A stretch of 64,000 nt of DNA, from assembly GCA_030739735.1 (NCBI GenBank), contig JASLYQ010000007.1, positions 1 through 64,000 on the forward strand. Direction: 5' to 3'. A program made the translations under genes and the position numbers. Source of the stretch: Alphaproteobacteria bacterium (GTDB lineage: Bacteria > Pseudomonadota > Alphaproteobacteria > UBA7887). How positions within the stretch are numbered: position 1 is the first letter of the stretch; each line of letters opens with the position of its first letter. The notes under the pieces are model-generated. The model saw only the letters and a list, made by a program, of their open reading frames with translations, searched no databases and was not told where the DNA came from. Positions 18,328 to 28,490 of the stretch are shown piece after piece.

Positions 18328-18609
18328 ATGACCAAATCCGAATTGATTCAGGCTATGACCCAGGACAATCCGCACCTCTATCATCGCGATGTAGAGCGCA
18401 TTGTCTCGACCGTGTTTGGTGAGATTTCAGACGCTCTGGCGCGCGGTGATCGTGTCGAGTTGAGAGGCTTCGGTGCCTTTTCAGTTAAGGCGCGAGCCGC
18501 CCGTGTGGGCCGCAATCCGCGTACCGGCGCGGCGGTGGCGGTACCCGAGAAATTTGCGCCGTTCTTCAAGTCTGGCAAGGAGTTGCGTCAGCGGGTTAAC
18601 GAGGCGTGA
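18328..18609 (+). CDS. ihfB: Integration host factor beta subunit
   Basis: A 93-residue HU/IHF-family DNA-bending protein. MTKSELIQ begins the helical body and [22 protein letters not shown] leads to the DNA-intercalating arm in two parts, with NPRTG carrying the Pro. It pairs with IhfA to bend DNA in recombination and transcription. Position after rpsA is conserved. The start at ATG 18328 is 96 bases after sppA. Confidence 0.93.
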   Translation: MTKSELIQAMTQDNPHLYHRDVERIVSTVFGEISDALARGDRVELRGFGAFSVKARAARVGRNPRTGAAVAVPEKFAPFFKSGKELRQRVNEA

Positions 18610-18625
18610 GCGCTCGGGCCTGGAC

Positions 18626-18937
18626 GTGAAGCTGCTGTGGCGTGCGGCGGCGCTGATTTTCGCGGCCATTGCGGTAGCCTTCGCCGTCGCCAATCGCCAG
18701 TCCGTCACTATCTCCCTGTCGCCGATCCCCGCTAGTGTCGAATTGCCGCTTTACCTTCTCGTGCTGGGCGTACTGGCGCTCGGTGCAGCGTTCGGCGGTC
18801 TCAGCAACTGGCTTGCGACCGGTGGTAGACGCCGAGCAGCGCGCGCCAGCCAACGCCAAGCTGCGGCCTTGGAGCGCGAGGTTGTGGAATTGCGTGAGGG
18901 CCGCGCACTTGCCAAGCCGCGGCGCGACGCGTTGTGA
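18626..18937 (+). CDS. lapA: LapA family (DUF1049) membrane protein
   Basis: A 103-residue protein starting at GTG 18626. Two transmembrane segments (about 5-20 and 40-65) are separated by AVANRQSVTISLSPIPASVELP, given in parts: VANRQSVTISLSP and ELPLYLLVLGVLALG. A basic region and a helix follow. In E. coli LapA works with LapB in lipopolysaccharide assembly control. It is 16 bases after ihfB and shortly before pyrF, a typical alphaproteobacterial position. Confidence 0.8.
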   Translation: MKLLWRAAALIFAAIAVAFAVANRQSVTISLSPIPASVELPLYLLVLGVLALGAAFGGLSNWLATGGRRRAARASQRQAAALEREVVELREGRALAKPRRDAL

Positions 18938-19015
18938 TGTCTTGATATTGCCGCCACGGGATCGGATGTGTTACGCCCGCCGGGGTTCGAGGAACACTGT
19001 CATGGAGGATAGCCC

Positions 19016-19747
19016 ATGACCGCAGCCGACCGCGCCGGGCAGATCATTTGTGCCGTCGATACCAGCGACGCCGACGAAGCCAGCATGCTGGCTGGTGCAC
19101 TCGCCGGTCGTGTCGGCGCGCTCAAGCTGGGTCTAGAGTTCTTTTCCGCCAATGGTCCGGACGGCGTGCGCCAGGTCGCCGCGGGTAGCTTGCCGATCTT
19201 CCTTGACCTCAAGCTCTACGATATTCCCAATACGGTCGCCCGCGCGCTTCACGCTGCAGCACCGTGTGATCCCATGATGATCACGCTTCATGCCAGTGGC
19301 GGCGCGGCGATGATGCGGGCGGCCGCAGCCGCGGCCATGCGGATCGCCGATGGTGCGGACGGGCGGTGTCCGTTGCTGCTGGCCGTGACCGTGCTGACGA
19401 GTTTTAATGAAGACGACATCGCTACCGTTGGTATGCACGGACCCATTGCCGACCAGGTCAGGCGGCTCGCCGAATTGGCCCAGGATTGCGGCATGGACGG
19501 TGTTGTGGCCTCGGCTCACGAGATCACCACGATCCGTCAGCTCTGTGGTGACGAGTTCAAGGTAGTGGTACCCGGCATCCGTCCGGCCTGGTCGACTGCG
19601 GATGACCAAAAGCGCATCGTCACGCCGGCGGACTCGGTGCGCAACGGCGCCGACTATCTGGTCATCGGCCGACCCATTACGAGTTCGGACGATCCGGCTG
19701 CTGCCGCTGAGCGTATTGCCGACGAGATGGCGACGATATCCGGTTGA
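19016..19747 (+). CDS. pyrF: Orotidine 5'-phosphate decarboxylase
   Basis: A 243-residue TIM-barrel enzyme giving UMP from OMP. The N-terminal ICAVDTSDADEA, catalytic FLDLKLYDIPNT (D-K-x-x-D), VVASAHE and the phosphate-binding end VVPGIRPAW and DYLVIGRPIT are all intact. A strong ribosome-binding site, GGAGG, precedes ATG 19016. It leads directly into trpF with three bases between. Confidence 0.95.
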   Translation: MTAADRAGQIICAVDTSDADEASMLAGALAGRVGALKLGLEFFSANGPDGVRQVAAGSLPIFLDLKLYDIPNTVARALHAAAPCDPMMITLHASGGAAMMRAAAAAAMRIADGADGRCPLLLAVTVLTSFNEDDIATVGMHGPIADQVRRLAELAQDCGMDGVVASAHEITTIRQLCGDEFKVVVPGIRPAWSTADDQKRIVTPADSVRNGADYLVIGRPITSSDDPAAAAERIADEMATISG

Positions 19748-19750
19748 CCG

Positions 19751-20413
19751 ATGATCAGCGTAGTCAGCGCAAAGATTTGCGGCCTGAGCGACGAGGCGTC
19801 TTTGGCGGCAGCGCTCGCCGGTGGCGCGCGGCGTGTCGGGTTTATCTTCTTTCCTCGCTCACCTCGGTATCTCGAAGTGGAGCGAGCGGCGGCCTTGGCG
19901 GCGCGCGTGCCAGAGGGCGTCGACCGGGTCGGTGTTATGGTCGATCCTGGCGACGATCAGCTAGCGCGCCTGCTGGCCAAGGTGCCCCTTGAAATGGTCC
20001 AGCTGCATGGCAGCGAGAGCCCCAGTCGCGTCGCCGATGTGAAGCAGCGCTACGCCTGGCAGGTGATCAAGGCCATCCCCTTGGCTACCGCTGCCGACCT
20101 CGCTGCCGCCGAAGCCTATGAGCGTGTAGCCGATTGGCTGTTGTTCGATGCCAAGGCACCGCCCGGTGCGGCCCTGCCAGGCGGGCGCGGCGTAGCTTTC
20201 GACTGGCGGCTGTTGAGTGATCGCCGGTGGCGGCTGCCGTGGCTGCTCTCGGGTGGGCTCGATGTCGATAACGTCGCCCACGCGGTGGCTCTCACCGGCA
20301 CCGAGCATGTCGATGTCTGCTCCGGTGTCGAGGTGCGGCCAGGGCAAAAGGACGCGGTTAAGATAGGCGCCTTTCTGGCCGCGGTGGCGGCCCTGACGCG
20401 AACCAAAGAGTGA
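19751..20413 (+). CDS. trpF: Phosphoribosylanthranilate isomerase
   Basis: A 220-residue barrel enzyme of tryptophan synthesis. AKICGLSDE holds the catalytic Cys at residue 8, FIFFPRSPRY follows, and later come VQLHGSE, DWLLFDAK (general acid Asp), WLLSGGLDVDNV and VDVCSGVEVRPGQKD. It is followed by trpB after six bases, giving the trpF-trpB-trpA cluster common in alphaproteobacteria. Confidence 0.95.
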   Translation: MISVVSAKICGLSDEASLAAALAGGARRVGFIFFPRSPRYLEVERAAALAARVPEGVDRVGVMVDPGDDQLARLLAKVPLEMVQLHGSESPSRVADVKQRYAWQVIKAIPLATAADLAAAEAYERVADWLLFDAKAPPGAALPGGRGVAFDWRLLSDRRWRLPWLLSGGLDVDNVAHAVALTGTEHVDVCSGVEVRPGQKDAVKIGAFLAAVAALTRTKE

Positions 20414-20419
20414 GCGTAA

Positions 20420-21631
20420 ATGACGGCAATCAACAGCTATCGCGAGGGTCCCGACGAGCAGGGCCATTTCGGCAATTTCGGCGGCCGCTTCGTAGCCGAA
20501 ACCCTGATGCCGCTGATCCTCGACCTCGAGCGCGCCTATGGCGAGGCCAAGGTCGATCCTGCCTTCGCGGCGGAGTTCGACGACCTGATGGCCCATTACG
20601 TGGGTCGGCCGAGCCCGCTTTACCTTGCTCAGCATCTTAGCGAGCAGCTTGGCGGTGCGCGTATCTATTTCAAGCGCGATGAACTCAATCACACCGGTGC
20701 CCACAAGATCAATAACTGCATCGGTCAGATTTTGCTGGCGCGGCGCATGGGAAAAACGCGGATCATCGCCGAAACTGGCGCTGGCCAGCATGGCGTTGCC
20801 ACAGCAACCGTCTGTGCGCTGTTCGGGTTGCCGTGCACGGTCTATATGGGCGAGACAGATATCGTTCGTCAGCAACCCAATGTCTTTCGCATGAAGCTCT
20901 TGGGCGCGGAGGTGTGCTCGGTGACCTCGGGCACGGCAACCCTGAAGGACGCAATGAATGAGGCACTGCGCGACTGGGTAACTAATGTTGAAAATACCTA
21001 TTACATCATCGGCACTGTGGCCGGTCCGCACCCATACCCTGAGCTGGTGCGCGACTTCCAGTCGGTGATTGGGCGCGAGGCGCGCGAGCAGATTCAGGCT
21101 GCCGAGGGCCGTCTTCCGGATACCCTGGTGGCCTGTATCGGCGGCGGCTCGAATGCTATCGGCCTGTTCCACCCCTTCCTCGACGATCGCGACGTGCGCA
21201 TCATCGGCGTTGAGGCCGGCGGTGAGGGCGTCGAGACCGGACGCCACGCGGCCTCGCTCAGCAGCGGTACGCCTGGCGTGCTGCACGGCAACCGCACCTA
21301 TCTGCTGCAGGATGATGATGGCCAGATCGCCGACGCCCATTCCATCTCGGCTGGGCTCGATTATCCTGGCATCGGTCCGGAGCATGCCTGGCTGTACGAG
21401 CAGGGCCGCGTGGATTACGTCTCGGTTACGGACAGCGAAGCGCTAGACGCCTTCCAGCTCTGTTCGCGCCTCGAAGGCATCATCCCGGCGTTGGAGCCGG
21501 CGCATGCGCTTGCCCATGTGATCAAGATTGCACCCGACCTGCCGAACGACCATCTCTTGGTAATGAACATGTGCGGCAGAGGCGACAAGGATATCTTCGC
21601 CGTGGCGGAGAAGCTGGGTGTGAGGCTGTGA
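20420..21631 (+). CDS. trpB: Tryptophan synthase beta chain
   Basis: A 403-residue PLP enzyme making tryptophan from indole and serine. [14 protein letters not shown] contains the PLP Lys (residue 96); [19 protein letters not shown] and [12 protein letters not shown] are family motifs for the catalytic Glu and the phosphate-binding loop. [13 protein letters not shown] is the conserved N-terminus. The stop overlaps the GTG of trpA. Confidence 0.97.
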   Translation: MTAINSYREGPDEQGHFGNFGGRFVAETLMPLILDLERAYGEAKVDPAFAAEFDDLMAHYVGRPSPLYLAQHLSEQLGGARIYFKRDELNHTGAHKINNCIGQILLARRMGKTRIIAETGAGQHGVATATVCALFGLPCTVYMGETDIVRQQPNVFRMKLLGAEVCSVTSGTATLKDAMNEALRDWVTNVENTYYIIGTVAGPHPYPELVRDFQSVIGREAREQIQAAEGRLPDTLVACIGGGSNAIGLFHPFLDDRDVRIIGVEAGGEGVETGRHAASLSSGTPGVLHGNRTYLLQDDDGQIADAHSISAGLDYPGIGPEHAWLYEQGRVDYVSVTDSEALDAFQLCSRLEGIIPALEPAHALAHVIKIAPDLPNDHLLVMNMCGRGDKDIFAVAEKLGVRL

Positions 21632-22440
21632 GTCGGATCGAGAAGCGCTTTGCGGCCCTGGCGGACGATGGTCGTGCGGGCCTTGTGGTTTTCGTCATGG
21701 CGGGCGATCCGGATGCCAAGCGCGGGCTGGCACTGGTCAAGCGCCTGCCGGCCGCTGGTGCCGATGTCATCGAGCTCGGCATGCCGTTCACCGATCCCAT
21801 GGCCGACGGACCGGCCATCCAGCTGGCCGGGCAGCGCGCCCTCGCAGCGGGCCAGACTCTGGCCAAGACGCTTGCGATGGTGCGGGAGTTTCGTGATGGT
21901 GACGACGACACGCCGATTATCCTCATGGGGTACTACAATCCTGTCTATGTCTACGGTGTTGAGCGCTTTCTCGATGACGCCCTGGTCGCCGGCGTGGATG
22001 GCCTGATCGTCGTCGATCTGCCGCCGGAGGAGGATGAGGAGCTTTGTCTTCCCGCCCTCGAGAAGGGCGTCGCCTTCGTCCGTCTGGCGACGCCGACCAC
22101 GGACGATGAGCGCCTACCGGTAGTGCTGCGTAACACCAGCGGTTTCCTGTATTATGTTTCGATCACCGGCATCACCGGTGCCGGGGCGGCTGACCAAGAC
22201 GCGATGGCCGCGGCGGTGGCGCGGCTAAAGCATCGTACAGACTTGCCGGTGGTGGTCGGCTTTGGCATCAAGACGCCGGAGCAGGCGGCGGCGGTAGCGC
22301 GCCATGCCGATGCGGCAGTGGTGGGCTCGGCCTTCGTCGACCGTATTGCTATGGCCGAGCGTGACGGTGGCGATCCCATTGCGTCGGTGGTCGAGCTGGT
22401 CGAGTCGTTGGCTGCTGGCGTGCGTGGCGCGCGAACATAA
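21628..22440 (+). CDS. trpA: Tryptophan synthase alpha chain
   Basis: A 270-residue barrel subunit cleaving indole-3-glycerol phosphate. GTG 21628 is the start, overlapping the trpB stop by four bases; it places the catalytic Glu in [16 protein letters not shown] at the normal distance. Other motifs are [22 protein letters not shown] (catalytic Asp), [11 protein letters not shown] and [11 protein letters not shown]. Confidence 0.96.
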   Translation: MSRIEKRFAALADDGRAGLVVFVMAGDPDAKRGLALVKRLPAAGADVIELGMPFTDPMADGPAIQLAGQRALAAGQTLAKTLAMVREFRDGDDDTPIILMGYYNPVYVYGVERFLDDALVAGVDGLIVVDLPPEEDEELCLPALEKGVAFVRLATPTTDDERLPVVLRNTSGFLYYVSITGITGAGAADQDAMAAAVARLKHRTDLPVVVGFGIKTPEQAAAVARHADAAVVGSAFVDRIAMAERDGGDPIASVVELVESLAAGVRGART

Positions 22441-22459
22441 GGAAAAAGTAGAGCGAAGC

Positions 22460-23437
22460 ATGAGTTGGCTCAATAATTACGTCAGGCCAAAGATCAGGGC
22501 GCTGGTGACACGTCGTAATGTGCCAGATAATCTGTGGGACCAGTGCCCATCCTGCGACCAGATGATCTTCCACCGCGACCTAAAATCGAAACTCTATGTC
22601 TGCCCCCATTGCGATTACCACATGGCGATCGGCAGTGAGGACCGTTTCGCGGTGCTCTTCGATGATGCCAGCTACACCGCGATCGCGCTGCCCGAAGTGC
22701 CTGTCGATCCTCTGCGTTTTCGTGACACCAAGCGCTATGTGGACCGGCTCAAGGATGCTCAGACCAAGAGCGGATGCCAGGATGCGGTGAGTGTTGTGCA
22801 TGGCGCCATTGGCGGGTGTCAGGTGGTGGCCTGCGCCTTCAATTTCAGCTTTATGGGGGGCTCCATGGGTATGGCTGTAGGCGAGGGTCTAGTGGCGGCA
22901 TCCAAGTTGGCTATTCTGCAGAAGGCACCGTTGATGGTATTCCCGTCCTCTGGCGGCGCCCGCATGCAGGAGGGTATTTTGTCGTTGATGCAGATGCCGC
23001 GCACCACCATCGCCGTCAATGAGGTACGTGAGAAAGGCCTGCCGTATATTGTTGTACTAACTAACCCAACTACTGGCGGCGTTACCGCCTCCTTCGCCAT
23101 GTTGGGTGACATCACCCTTGCTGAACCCGATGCGCTGATCGGCTTTGCTGGCCCGCGGGTCATCGAGAGCACGCTGCATCAGACCCTGCCCGAGGGCTTT
23201 CAGAAATCCGAGTATCTGCTCGAGCACGGTATGGTCGATGCCGTAGTGCACAGACACGAGATACGGCCGACCTTGATTCGCCTGATCTCGTTGCTTACGT
23301 CGCCGCTGCCCGACGCCGATGTGGTCGACCTAGTCGAGCGCAGCGTGGCCATTCCGGAGCTGGGCGAGGTCGTGCCGAAAGCGGAAATGCTGCCGCCAGA
23401 GCCTCACGACGATGACGCCCCCCTTGCCGAGAAGTGA
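22460..23437 (+). CDS. accD: Acetyl-CoA carboxylase carboxyltransferase beta subunit
   Basis: A 325-residue subunit of acetyl-CoA carboxylase. The start MSWLNNYVRPK at 22460 is chosen because the upstream open frame is antiphase with trpA. The N-terminal zinc ribbon has CPSCDQMIFH and YVCPHCDYH. The crotonase-fold core includes FSFMGGSMGMAVGEG, FPSSGGARMQEG and PTTGGVTASFAMLGD. The partner AccA is not in this window; accC is at 63283. Its last 26 bases overlap folC. Confidence 0.95.
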   Translation: MSWLNNYVRPKIRALVTRRNVPDNLWDQCPSCDQMIFHRDLKSKLYVCPHCDYHMAIGSEDRFAVLFDDASYTAIALPEVPVDPLRFRDTKRYVDRLKDAQTKSGCQDAVSVVHGAIGGCQVVACAFNFSFMGGSMGMAVGEGLVAASKLAILQKAPLMVFPSSGGARMQEGILSLMQMPRTTIAVNEVREKGLPYIVVLTNPTTGGVTASFAMLGDITLAEPDALIGFAGPRVIESTLHQTLPEGFQKSEYLLEHGMVDAVVHRHEIRPTLIRLISLLTSPLPDADVVDLVERSVAIPELGEVVPKAEMLPPEPHDDDAPLAEK

Positions 23438-24665
23438 AGCGGTCCTCGACCGCCTTCTGCGCCTGCACCCCAAGCGAATCGACCTGTCGCTCGGCCGCAT
23501 CGAGCGGCTTCTGACGGCGCTCGGTAATCCGGAGCAGACCCTGCCGCCGACGGTGCATGTCGCCGGCACCAACGGCAAGGGCTCGCTGATTGCCTTCCTG
23601 CGCGCAGCGCTGGAGGCGGAGGGCCACAAGGTGCATGTCTACACCTCGCCCCACCTAGTCGCCTTCGCCGAACGCATCCGTCTTGCCGGGCGCCTAATCG
23701 ATGACGATGCGCTTGCGGCCTTGCTCGATGAGTGCGAAGCGGCTAATGCCGGCGCGGCCATCACTTTCTTTGAGATCACCACTGCAGCGGCAATGCTCGC
23801 CTTCTCCCGTAGCCCAGCCGATATGTTGCTGCTCGAGACCGGGCTTGGTGGGCGCCTCGATGCCACCAACGTTCTTGATGCGCCGCGGCTGACGGCAATC
23901 ACACCGATAGGCCTCGACCATCAGCAATTCCTTGGCGATAGCCTGGCCGAGATCGCGGCGGAAAAGGCGGCGATCACGCGTCCGGGCGTGCCTTGCGTGG
24001 TCGCCATGCAGCAACCAGAAGCCTGGGACGCCATCGCGAAACGGGACGCGCCGACGATCTTGGAAGGGCGTGACTGGTCGATCGCAGGCGATGTTGATGG
24101 CATGACCTATCGTGCCGGCCCGCGCGAGTTGCGTCTGCCCCTGCCGCCACTTCCCGGACCCCATCAGATCGCCACGGCGGGCCAGGCGGTAGCTTGTCTT
24201 GAATTGCTGGGCATAGATGCGCCGCGTTTTGCTAGTACAGTCTGGCCAGGCAGGCTGCAGCGGCTCGACTCCGGTGCCCTGATTGAGTGCCTGCCGCCGG
24301 GTTGCGAGCTATGGCTCGACGGCGGCCACAATGCCGATGCCGGGGTGGCGCTTACGGCTCACGCTAAGGCGGCCTGGGCTGACCGGCCGCTGGCACTCGT
24401 TGTCGGCATGCTCGATAGCAAGTCGTCCGAGGCCTTTCTCGAGTCGCTTGCTGCTCTTGCCGACCACGCCGTGGCGCTGGCCATTCCAGGCCATGCGCAA
24501 AGCCTGTCAGCGGCCGAGATTGCCACTGCGCTGCCAGCCTGCGAACAAGCCAACGACCTACAAGAGGCGTTGACAGCCTGTCCGGCTGACGCTCGCATCC
24601 TTGTCTGCGGCTCGCTTTATCTGGTGGGGCAGGCACTTGCCGAGAACGGCACGCCACCCCAATAA
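23412..24665 (+). CDS. folC: Bifunctional folylpolyglutamate/dihydrofolate synthase
   Basis: A 417-residue Mur-ligase-like enzyme adding glutamate to folates. VHVAGTNGKGSLIAFL is the P-loop, VYTSPHLVAFAERI and FFEITTAAAMLAF follow, then LLETGLGGRLDATNV and LTAITPIGLDHQQFLGDS. The C-terminal domain has LWLDGGHNADAG. The start lies 26 bases inside accD, so translation is probably coupled. It ends nine bases from the convergent trxA. Confidence 0.94.
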   Translation: MTPPLPRSEAVLDRLLRLHPKRIDLSLGRIERLLTALGNPEQTLPPTVHVAGTNGKGSLIAFLRAALEAEGHKVHVYTSPHLVAFAERIRLAGRLIDDDALAALLDECEAANAGAAITFFEITTAAAMLAFSRSPADMLLLETGLGGRLDATNVLDAPRLTAITPIGLDHQQFLGDSLAEIAAEKAAITRPGVPCVVAMQQPEAWDAIAKRDAPTILEGRDWSIAGDVDGMTYRAGPRELRLPLPPLPGPHQIATAGQAVACLELLGIDAPRFASTVWPGRLQRLDSGALIECLPPGCELWLDGGHNADAGVALTAHAKAAWADRPLALVVGMLDSKSSEAFLESLAALADHAVALAIPGHAQSLSAAEIATALPACEQANDLQEALTACPADARILVCGSLYLVGQALAENGTPPQ

Positions 24666-24674
24666 ACCAAGGCG

Positions 24675-24995
24675 TTAGATATTCGACTCGACCCAGGCGT
24701 CGAGCGTGCTCTTGGGCATGGAGCCCACTTTCATGGCTGCCACTTCACCACTCTTGAACAGTAGCAGGGTTGGGATGCCCTGAACCCGGTATTTGTTGGG
24801 GGTTTTAGGATTCTCGTCGATATTGAGTTTGGCGATAGTCAACCGCTCGCCATATTCGTCCGAAATCTCCTTGAGCAGTGGCGCGATCTGCTTGCACGGG
24901 CCGCACCATTCTGCCCAGAAATCCACGAGAACGGGGGTTTCAGCGTTGAGAACGTCCTGCTCGAAGGTAGCGTCCGAGACGATCGTGGTTGCCAT
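24675..24995 (-). CDS. trxA: Thioredoxin
   Basis: A 106-residue cytoplasmic disulfide reductase. The active site is WCGPC (Cys31, Cys34) in [16 protein letters not shown], and the cis-Pro loop is [16 protein letters not shown] precedes ATG. It is downstream of addA with 57 bases between, in the usual alphaproteobacterial addB-addA-trxA-folC neighbourhood. Confidence 0.96.
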   Translation of the reverse strand: MATTIVSDATFEQDVLNAETPVLVDFWAEWCGPCKQIAPLLKEISDEYGERLTIAKLNIDENPKTPNKYRVQGIPTLLLFKSGEVAAMKVGSMPKSTLDAWVESNI

Positions 24996-25052
24996 AAATT
25001 GCTCCTGAACTCAGCTTTTGAAGGAAAAATGTAGGTACCGATCGGCGGCGCG

Positions 25053-28000
25053 TCAAGCTGGAGCATGCGCGTCAAGCAGCGCATTGGGTAGCGCCATCAG
25101 GGCCGGTTGCTCGGTCCACAACAAGCCGCAATGTATGCGATGGCCGGGATAAATGAGGCGCAGCCCAGCCCTATAGGCGGCCATTTGACGCAAATAGGGC
25201 GCGGGTGCGTCAGCTGGTGTGGCGGGCGCACCGCGCCCTGTCTTGTAATCGACCGCCAGCACGGCATCGTCGGTCACGACGAGACGGTCGATCTGGCCTG
25301 ACAGTACGGCACCGCTCACGGGCAGGGCGCCGGCAATGGGCACCTCGGCCCGGCTACCGGGGCCGAATACTGGGCCGAAATCCGCACTATCCATGACGGC
25401 GAGGGTGGCTGCGGTGATCTCCTCACATGCCTCTGGGGACAGTGTCAGAGCTGGACGGGCAAGAAAGCGTCGGCAGGCCTCCGCCCGCTCGGTTAGTGCC
25501 AGGTTGGGCAGGCTTTGCAGCAAGCGGTGAATCAGGCGACCGCGCTCCGCCGCAGTTCCCACCTCCGGCGCCAGCGGCGATCGTGTTGGGGGCTCCTCCG
25601 CCAGCATGGCCGACGGCACCAGCGGTACCGGTGGTGTTGGCTCGGGCGGTGGCAGATAACGCGTCCAATCCGGAGCCTTGGCGCTGCGCGATACGTCGCT
25701 CGGCTGCGAGACCGAATCGGGTTCTGCCGCTTGGTTGACCTGGTGGCGCAGGATAGGTGTGCCCGGTGTGCCGTCGCCGACCGGCTTGCCTAGCTCTTCC
25801 AGTCCGGTGCGCACCAGATGATACCAGCAGTCCACAGGCTCTTTACGACGGTCGCGCCAACCGCAGACGTAGAGCCGGTCGGCCGCGCGGGTCATCGCCA
25901 CATAGAGTAGGCGGCGGTACTCCTCACGGTCGCGGCCCTTGGCTTCCTCGATCCAGGCCTCCGACAATCCGTTGCGCATGGCCGCTGACGGCGGCCAAAG
26001 CACGCCCTCATTCTCCGGGTCCCAGGCCAGCATCGGCGAGTGGGCAGGAGCTTGCAGGCTGTCGGGTAGGAATACGATAGGCGCTTCCAGGCCTTTTGCA
26101 CCATGCACCGTCATTACCCTGACGGCGCCGCCGCCCCCCCCGACATCAAGGTCGCGCTTGACCACCACGTCGCCACTGTCGAGCCAATGCAGGAAGCCCT
26201 GCAAGCTGGGCAAGTGTGCCCGCTCGAAGGCCAAGGCCTGAGCCAGCAGTTCGTCAAGTGGGTCGATGGCCTCCGTGCCGAGGCGGGCGAGAATGGCCTG
26301 TCTGCCGTGAGGTCGGCTCAAGGCTTCGGCAAACAGCTCATAAGGTGTCATCCGGTCGGCACGCGCGAGCAGGTCCGACAGCGTACGCGCCGCAACACCC
26401 CAGCTCGCCTTGAGATGTTGGCGTCCCAGCAGAACCTGCCACAGGTTGCGCTCTCCACGGCCATAAGCCAGTGAGAAAAGATCGTCGTCGTCGAGGCCGA
26501 ACATCGGGCTCTTCAGTGTCTCGGCCAGGCTGAGATCGTCGTCGGGCAGCAGTAGGAAGCGGCCGAGCGAGAGCAGGTCCATAACGGCAATGTGATTGGT
26601 CAACACCAGCCGGTCGATACCGGCGACCGGCACATCGCGTTCCTTGAGGCGGCGTACCAACTCGTCCATGAAGGTGTTGCGGCGGCGCACCAACACCATG
26701 ATGTCACCGGGCTGGATGGTGCGGTCGTGGGACTCGAGCCGGTCGCTGCCGTTGCACATTGCGGCGATGCGTCCGGCCAGGATATCGGCGAAACGGCTTT
26801 GTGAGCTCTCGCCCTCTCCGCGCTCGACGGGCGGCTTCCAGGGAGCGGGCATATCCTCAGCCTCCGGCTCGACGGGTGCCCAGAGCTCTACTAGTCCGGC
26901 CTGGCCGATGCGCGCGGATTCGTGTGCGACGTCGCTTTCACCGAAGAGCAAGCCGTCGCGCGCTGCGGCATCGGCGAAGACTCTATCGACTGTATCCAGA
27001 ACGGCGGTGGTTGAGCGAAACGAAACGTCCAGCGGCACCTGCTCCCAGCGACGTTCGGCGGCCTGAACGCGGGCGCGGAACTGCTCGCGGGTACCGGCGA
27101 AGATACGCGGGTCGGCGCGTTGGAAGCCGTAGATTGACTGCTTGGCATCGCCGACACCGAATATGGTGCGCGGGATATCGCGTGCTCCGGCTCCGGCGAA
27201 AAACTCATTCGCCAAGGCCTCAACCACGGCCCACTGGTCTGGGTTGGTATCCTGTGCCTCGTCGACAAGAATATGGTCAAGGCCGCCGTCGAGCTTATAG
27301 AGCACCCAAGCGGCGCGGCCAGAGCCCGCCGCTAGGAGGGCCTGTGTGTGTAGGATTAGATCATCATAATCAAGCCAGTTGCGGGCGCGCTTTTTCGCAT
27401 CATAAGCGTCGAGCAAGGCGGTAGCGAAGATCAGGATTGCTTCCGTCGCTTCGGCGATCGTGGCGTTTCGCAGCCGCTGATCAAGCGCCAGAAGACGCTT
27501 AGCCTCCGCGATTAGGGGCTCCTCGGCAGAAGTATCGACCTTCTTGGTCAAAAGTTTGGCACGAAGCTTTCCATCCTTGGTAAAGAAGGCGAGTCGATAG
27601 GTTGCGAAGTTATCGTGTCGTGCGTCGGCATCATCAAGAGCAAGCCAGTCGGCGATGACGCGGCCGTGTTCGGCGTCTCTGGCGGAGCCTTCGGTTAGCG
27701 CGGCGGCGGCAGCCCGCAAGGGGTCGCGTGCGAAAGTGCCATCGGCGCAGGCCTCACGTAGCACGCTGTCTGACGTTTCGCCGGCTGCCAACTCGAGACG
27801 GTCACGCAGGCTCGTTAGCAGCCCCACCACCCCGCCGTGCCTGAGGCGCAGGCGCGCTAGACGACCGCGTTCGCGGGTTAGTTCCGCGAGCAGGTCGGCA
27901 AGCCGCGTCTCATGCACATTGCGAGTGATTACGTCGAGTGCGCGGGCCAGTGCATCACCGCTGTCCGGGTCGATGTGCGCGATCAGTTCCTCACGTGCTG

Positions 28001-28490
28001 TGCCCAGGAGGTCTTCCGCCGAGCGCTCGTCGACCACCTCGAAGTGAGGTGAAACGCCGGCCTCGAGCGGGAAGCGTGCGAGCAACGTCTGACAGAAGGC
28101 GTGGATGGTTTGGATGCGCATGCCGCCCGGCGTCTCCAGCACCGCGGCGAGCAGGCGGCGGGCGCGCTCGACCAGCTCGGGTGACGGTGCGGCGCCCGAC
28201 AGATGCTGAAGTTCCGACTTGAGTTCGTCAGCCGGCATGACTGCCCAGCGGCCGAGTCTGTGCGCGAGCCGGTTGGCCATCTCGGCCGCCGCGGCCTTGG
28301 TGAAGGTGAGGCAAAGGATGCGGTTGGGCAGCGTCGGCGTTTCGTCGCCGCCGAGCATTAGGCGCAGTACGCGATCGGTCAGCACCTTGGTCTTGCCGGT
28401 GCCGGCTGAGGCCGCGACCCAGATCGAGACTGTGGGATCGGACGCGCTGCGCTGGGCGGCATCGGCGCGGGAGATGCTTTCGCTCATCAC
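25053..28490 (-). CDS. addA: Double-strand break repair helicase-nuclease AddA
   Basis: A 1145-residue UvrD-like helicase with a C-terminal RecB-type nuclease. Walker A is AASAGTGKTKVLTDRVLRLM at residues 26-45, helicase motif II is HILVDEAQDTNPDQW, motif III IFGVGDAKQSIYGFQRADP (in part), motif VI LLYVAMTRAADRLYVCG. The nuclease motif is VLAVDYKTGRG near residue 1090. With AddB it processes DNA ends for RecA loading. It overlaps addB by four bases. Confidence 0.93.
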   Translation of the reverse strand: MMSESISRADAAQRSASDPTVSIWVAASAGTGKTKVLTDRVLRLMLGGDETPTLPNRILCLTFTKAAAAEMANRLAHRLGRWAVMPADELKSELQHLSGAAPSPELVERARRLLAAVLETPGGMRIQTIHAFCQTLLARFPLEAGVSPHFEVVDERSAEDLLGTAREELIAHIDPDSGDALARALDVITRNVHETRLADLLAELTRERGRLARLRLRHGGVVGLLTSLRDRLELAAGETSDSVLREACADGTFARDPLRAAAAALTEGSARDAEHGRVIADWLALDDADARHDNFATYRLAFFTKDGKLRAKLLTKKVDTSAEEPLIAEAKRLLALDQRLRNATIAEATEAILIFATALLDAYDAKKRARNWLDYDDLILHTQALLAAGSGRAAWVLYKLDGGLDHILVDEAQDTNPDQWAVVEALANEFFAGAGARDIPRTIFGVGDAKQSIYGFQRADPRIFAGTREQFRARVQAAERRWEQVPLDVSFRSTTAVLDTVDRVFADAAARDGLLFGESDVAHESARIGQAGLVELWAPVEPEAEDMPAPWKPPVERGEGESSQSRFADILAGRIAAMCNGSDRLESHDRTIQPGDIMVLVRRRNTFMDELVRRLKERDVPVAGIDRLVLTNHIAVMDLLSLGRFLLLPDDDLSLAETLKSPMFGLDDDDLFSLAYGRGERNLWQVLLGRQHLKASWGVAARTLSDLLARADRMTPYELFAEALSRPHGRQAILARLGTEAIDPLDELLAQALAFERAHLPSLQGFLHWLDSGDVVVKRDLDVGGGGGAVRVMTVHGAKGLEAPIVFLPDSLQAPAHSPMLAWDPENEGVLWPPSAAMRNGLSEAWIEEAKGRDREEYRRLLYVAMTRAADRLYVCGWRDRRKEPVDCWYHLVRTGLEELGKPVGDGTPGTPILRHQVNQAAEPDSVSQPSDVSRSAKAPDWTRYLPPPEPTPPVPLVPSAMLAEEPPTRSPLAPEVGTAAERGRLIHRLLQSLPNLALTERAEACRRFLARPALTLSPEACEEITAATLAVMDSADFGPVFGPGSRAEVPIAGALPVSGAVLSGQIDRLVVTDDAVLAVDYKTGRGAPATPADAPAPYLRQMAAYRAGLRLIYPGHRIHCGLLWTEQPALMALPNALLDAHAPA

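Noticed and set aside
19961-21385. Long reverse-strand open frame (474 codons) opposite trpF and trpB
   Set aside because: It lies antisense to strongly conserved trp genes in high-GC DNA; long shadow frames are expected there. The same applies to reverse frames at 10927-11880, 14995-16134 and 47042-47734.
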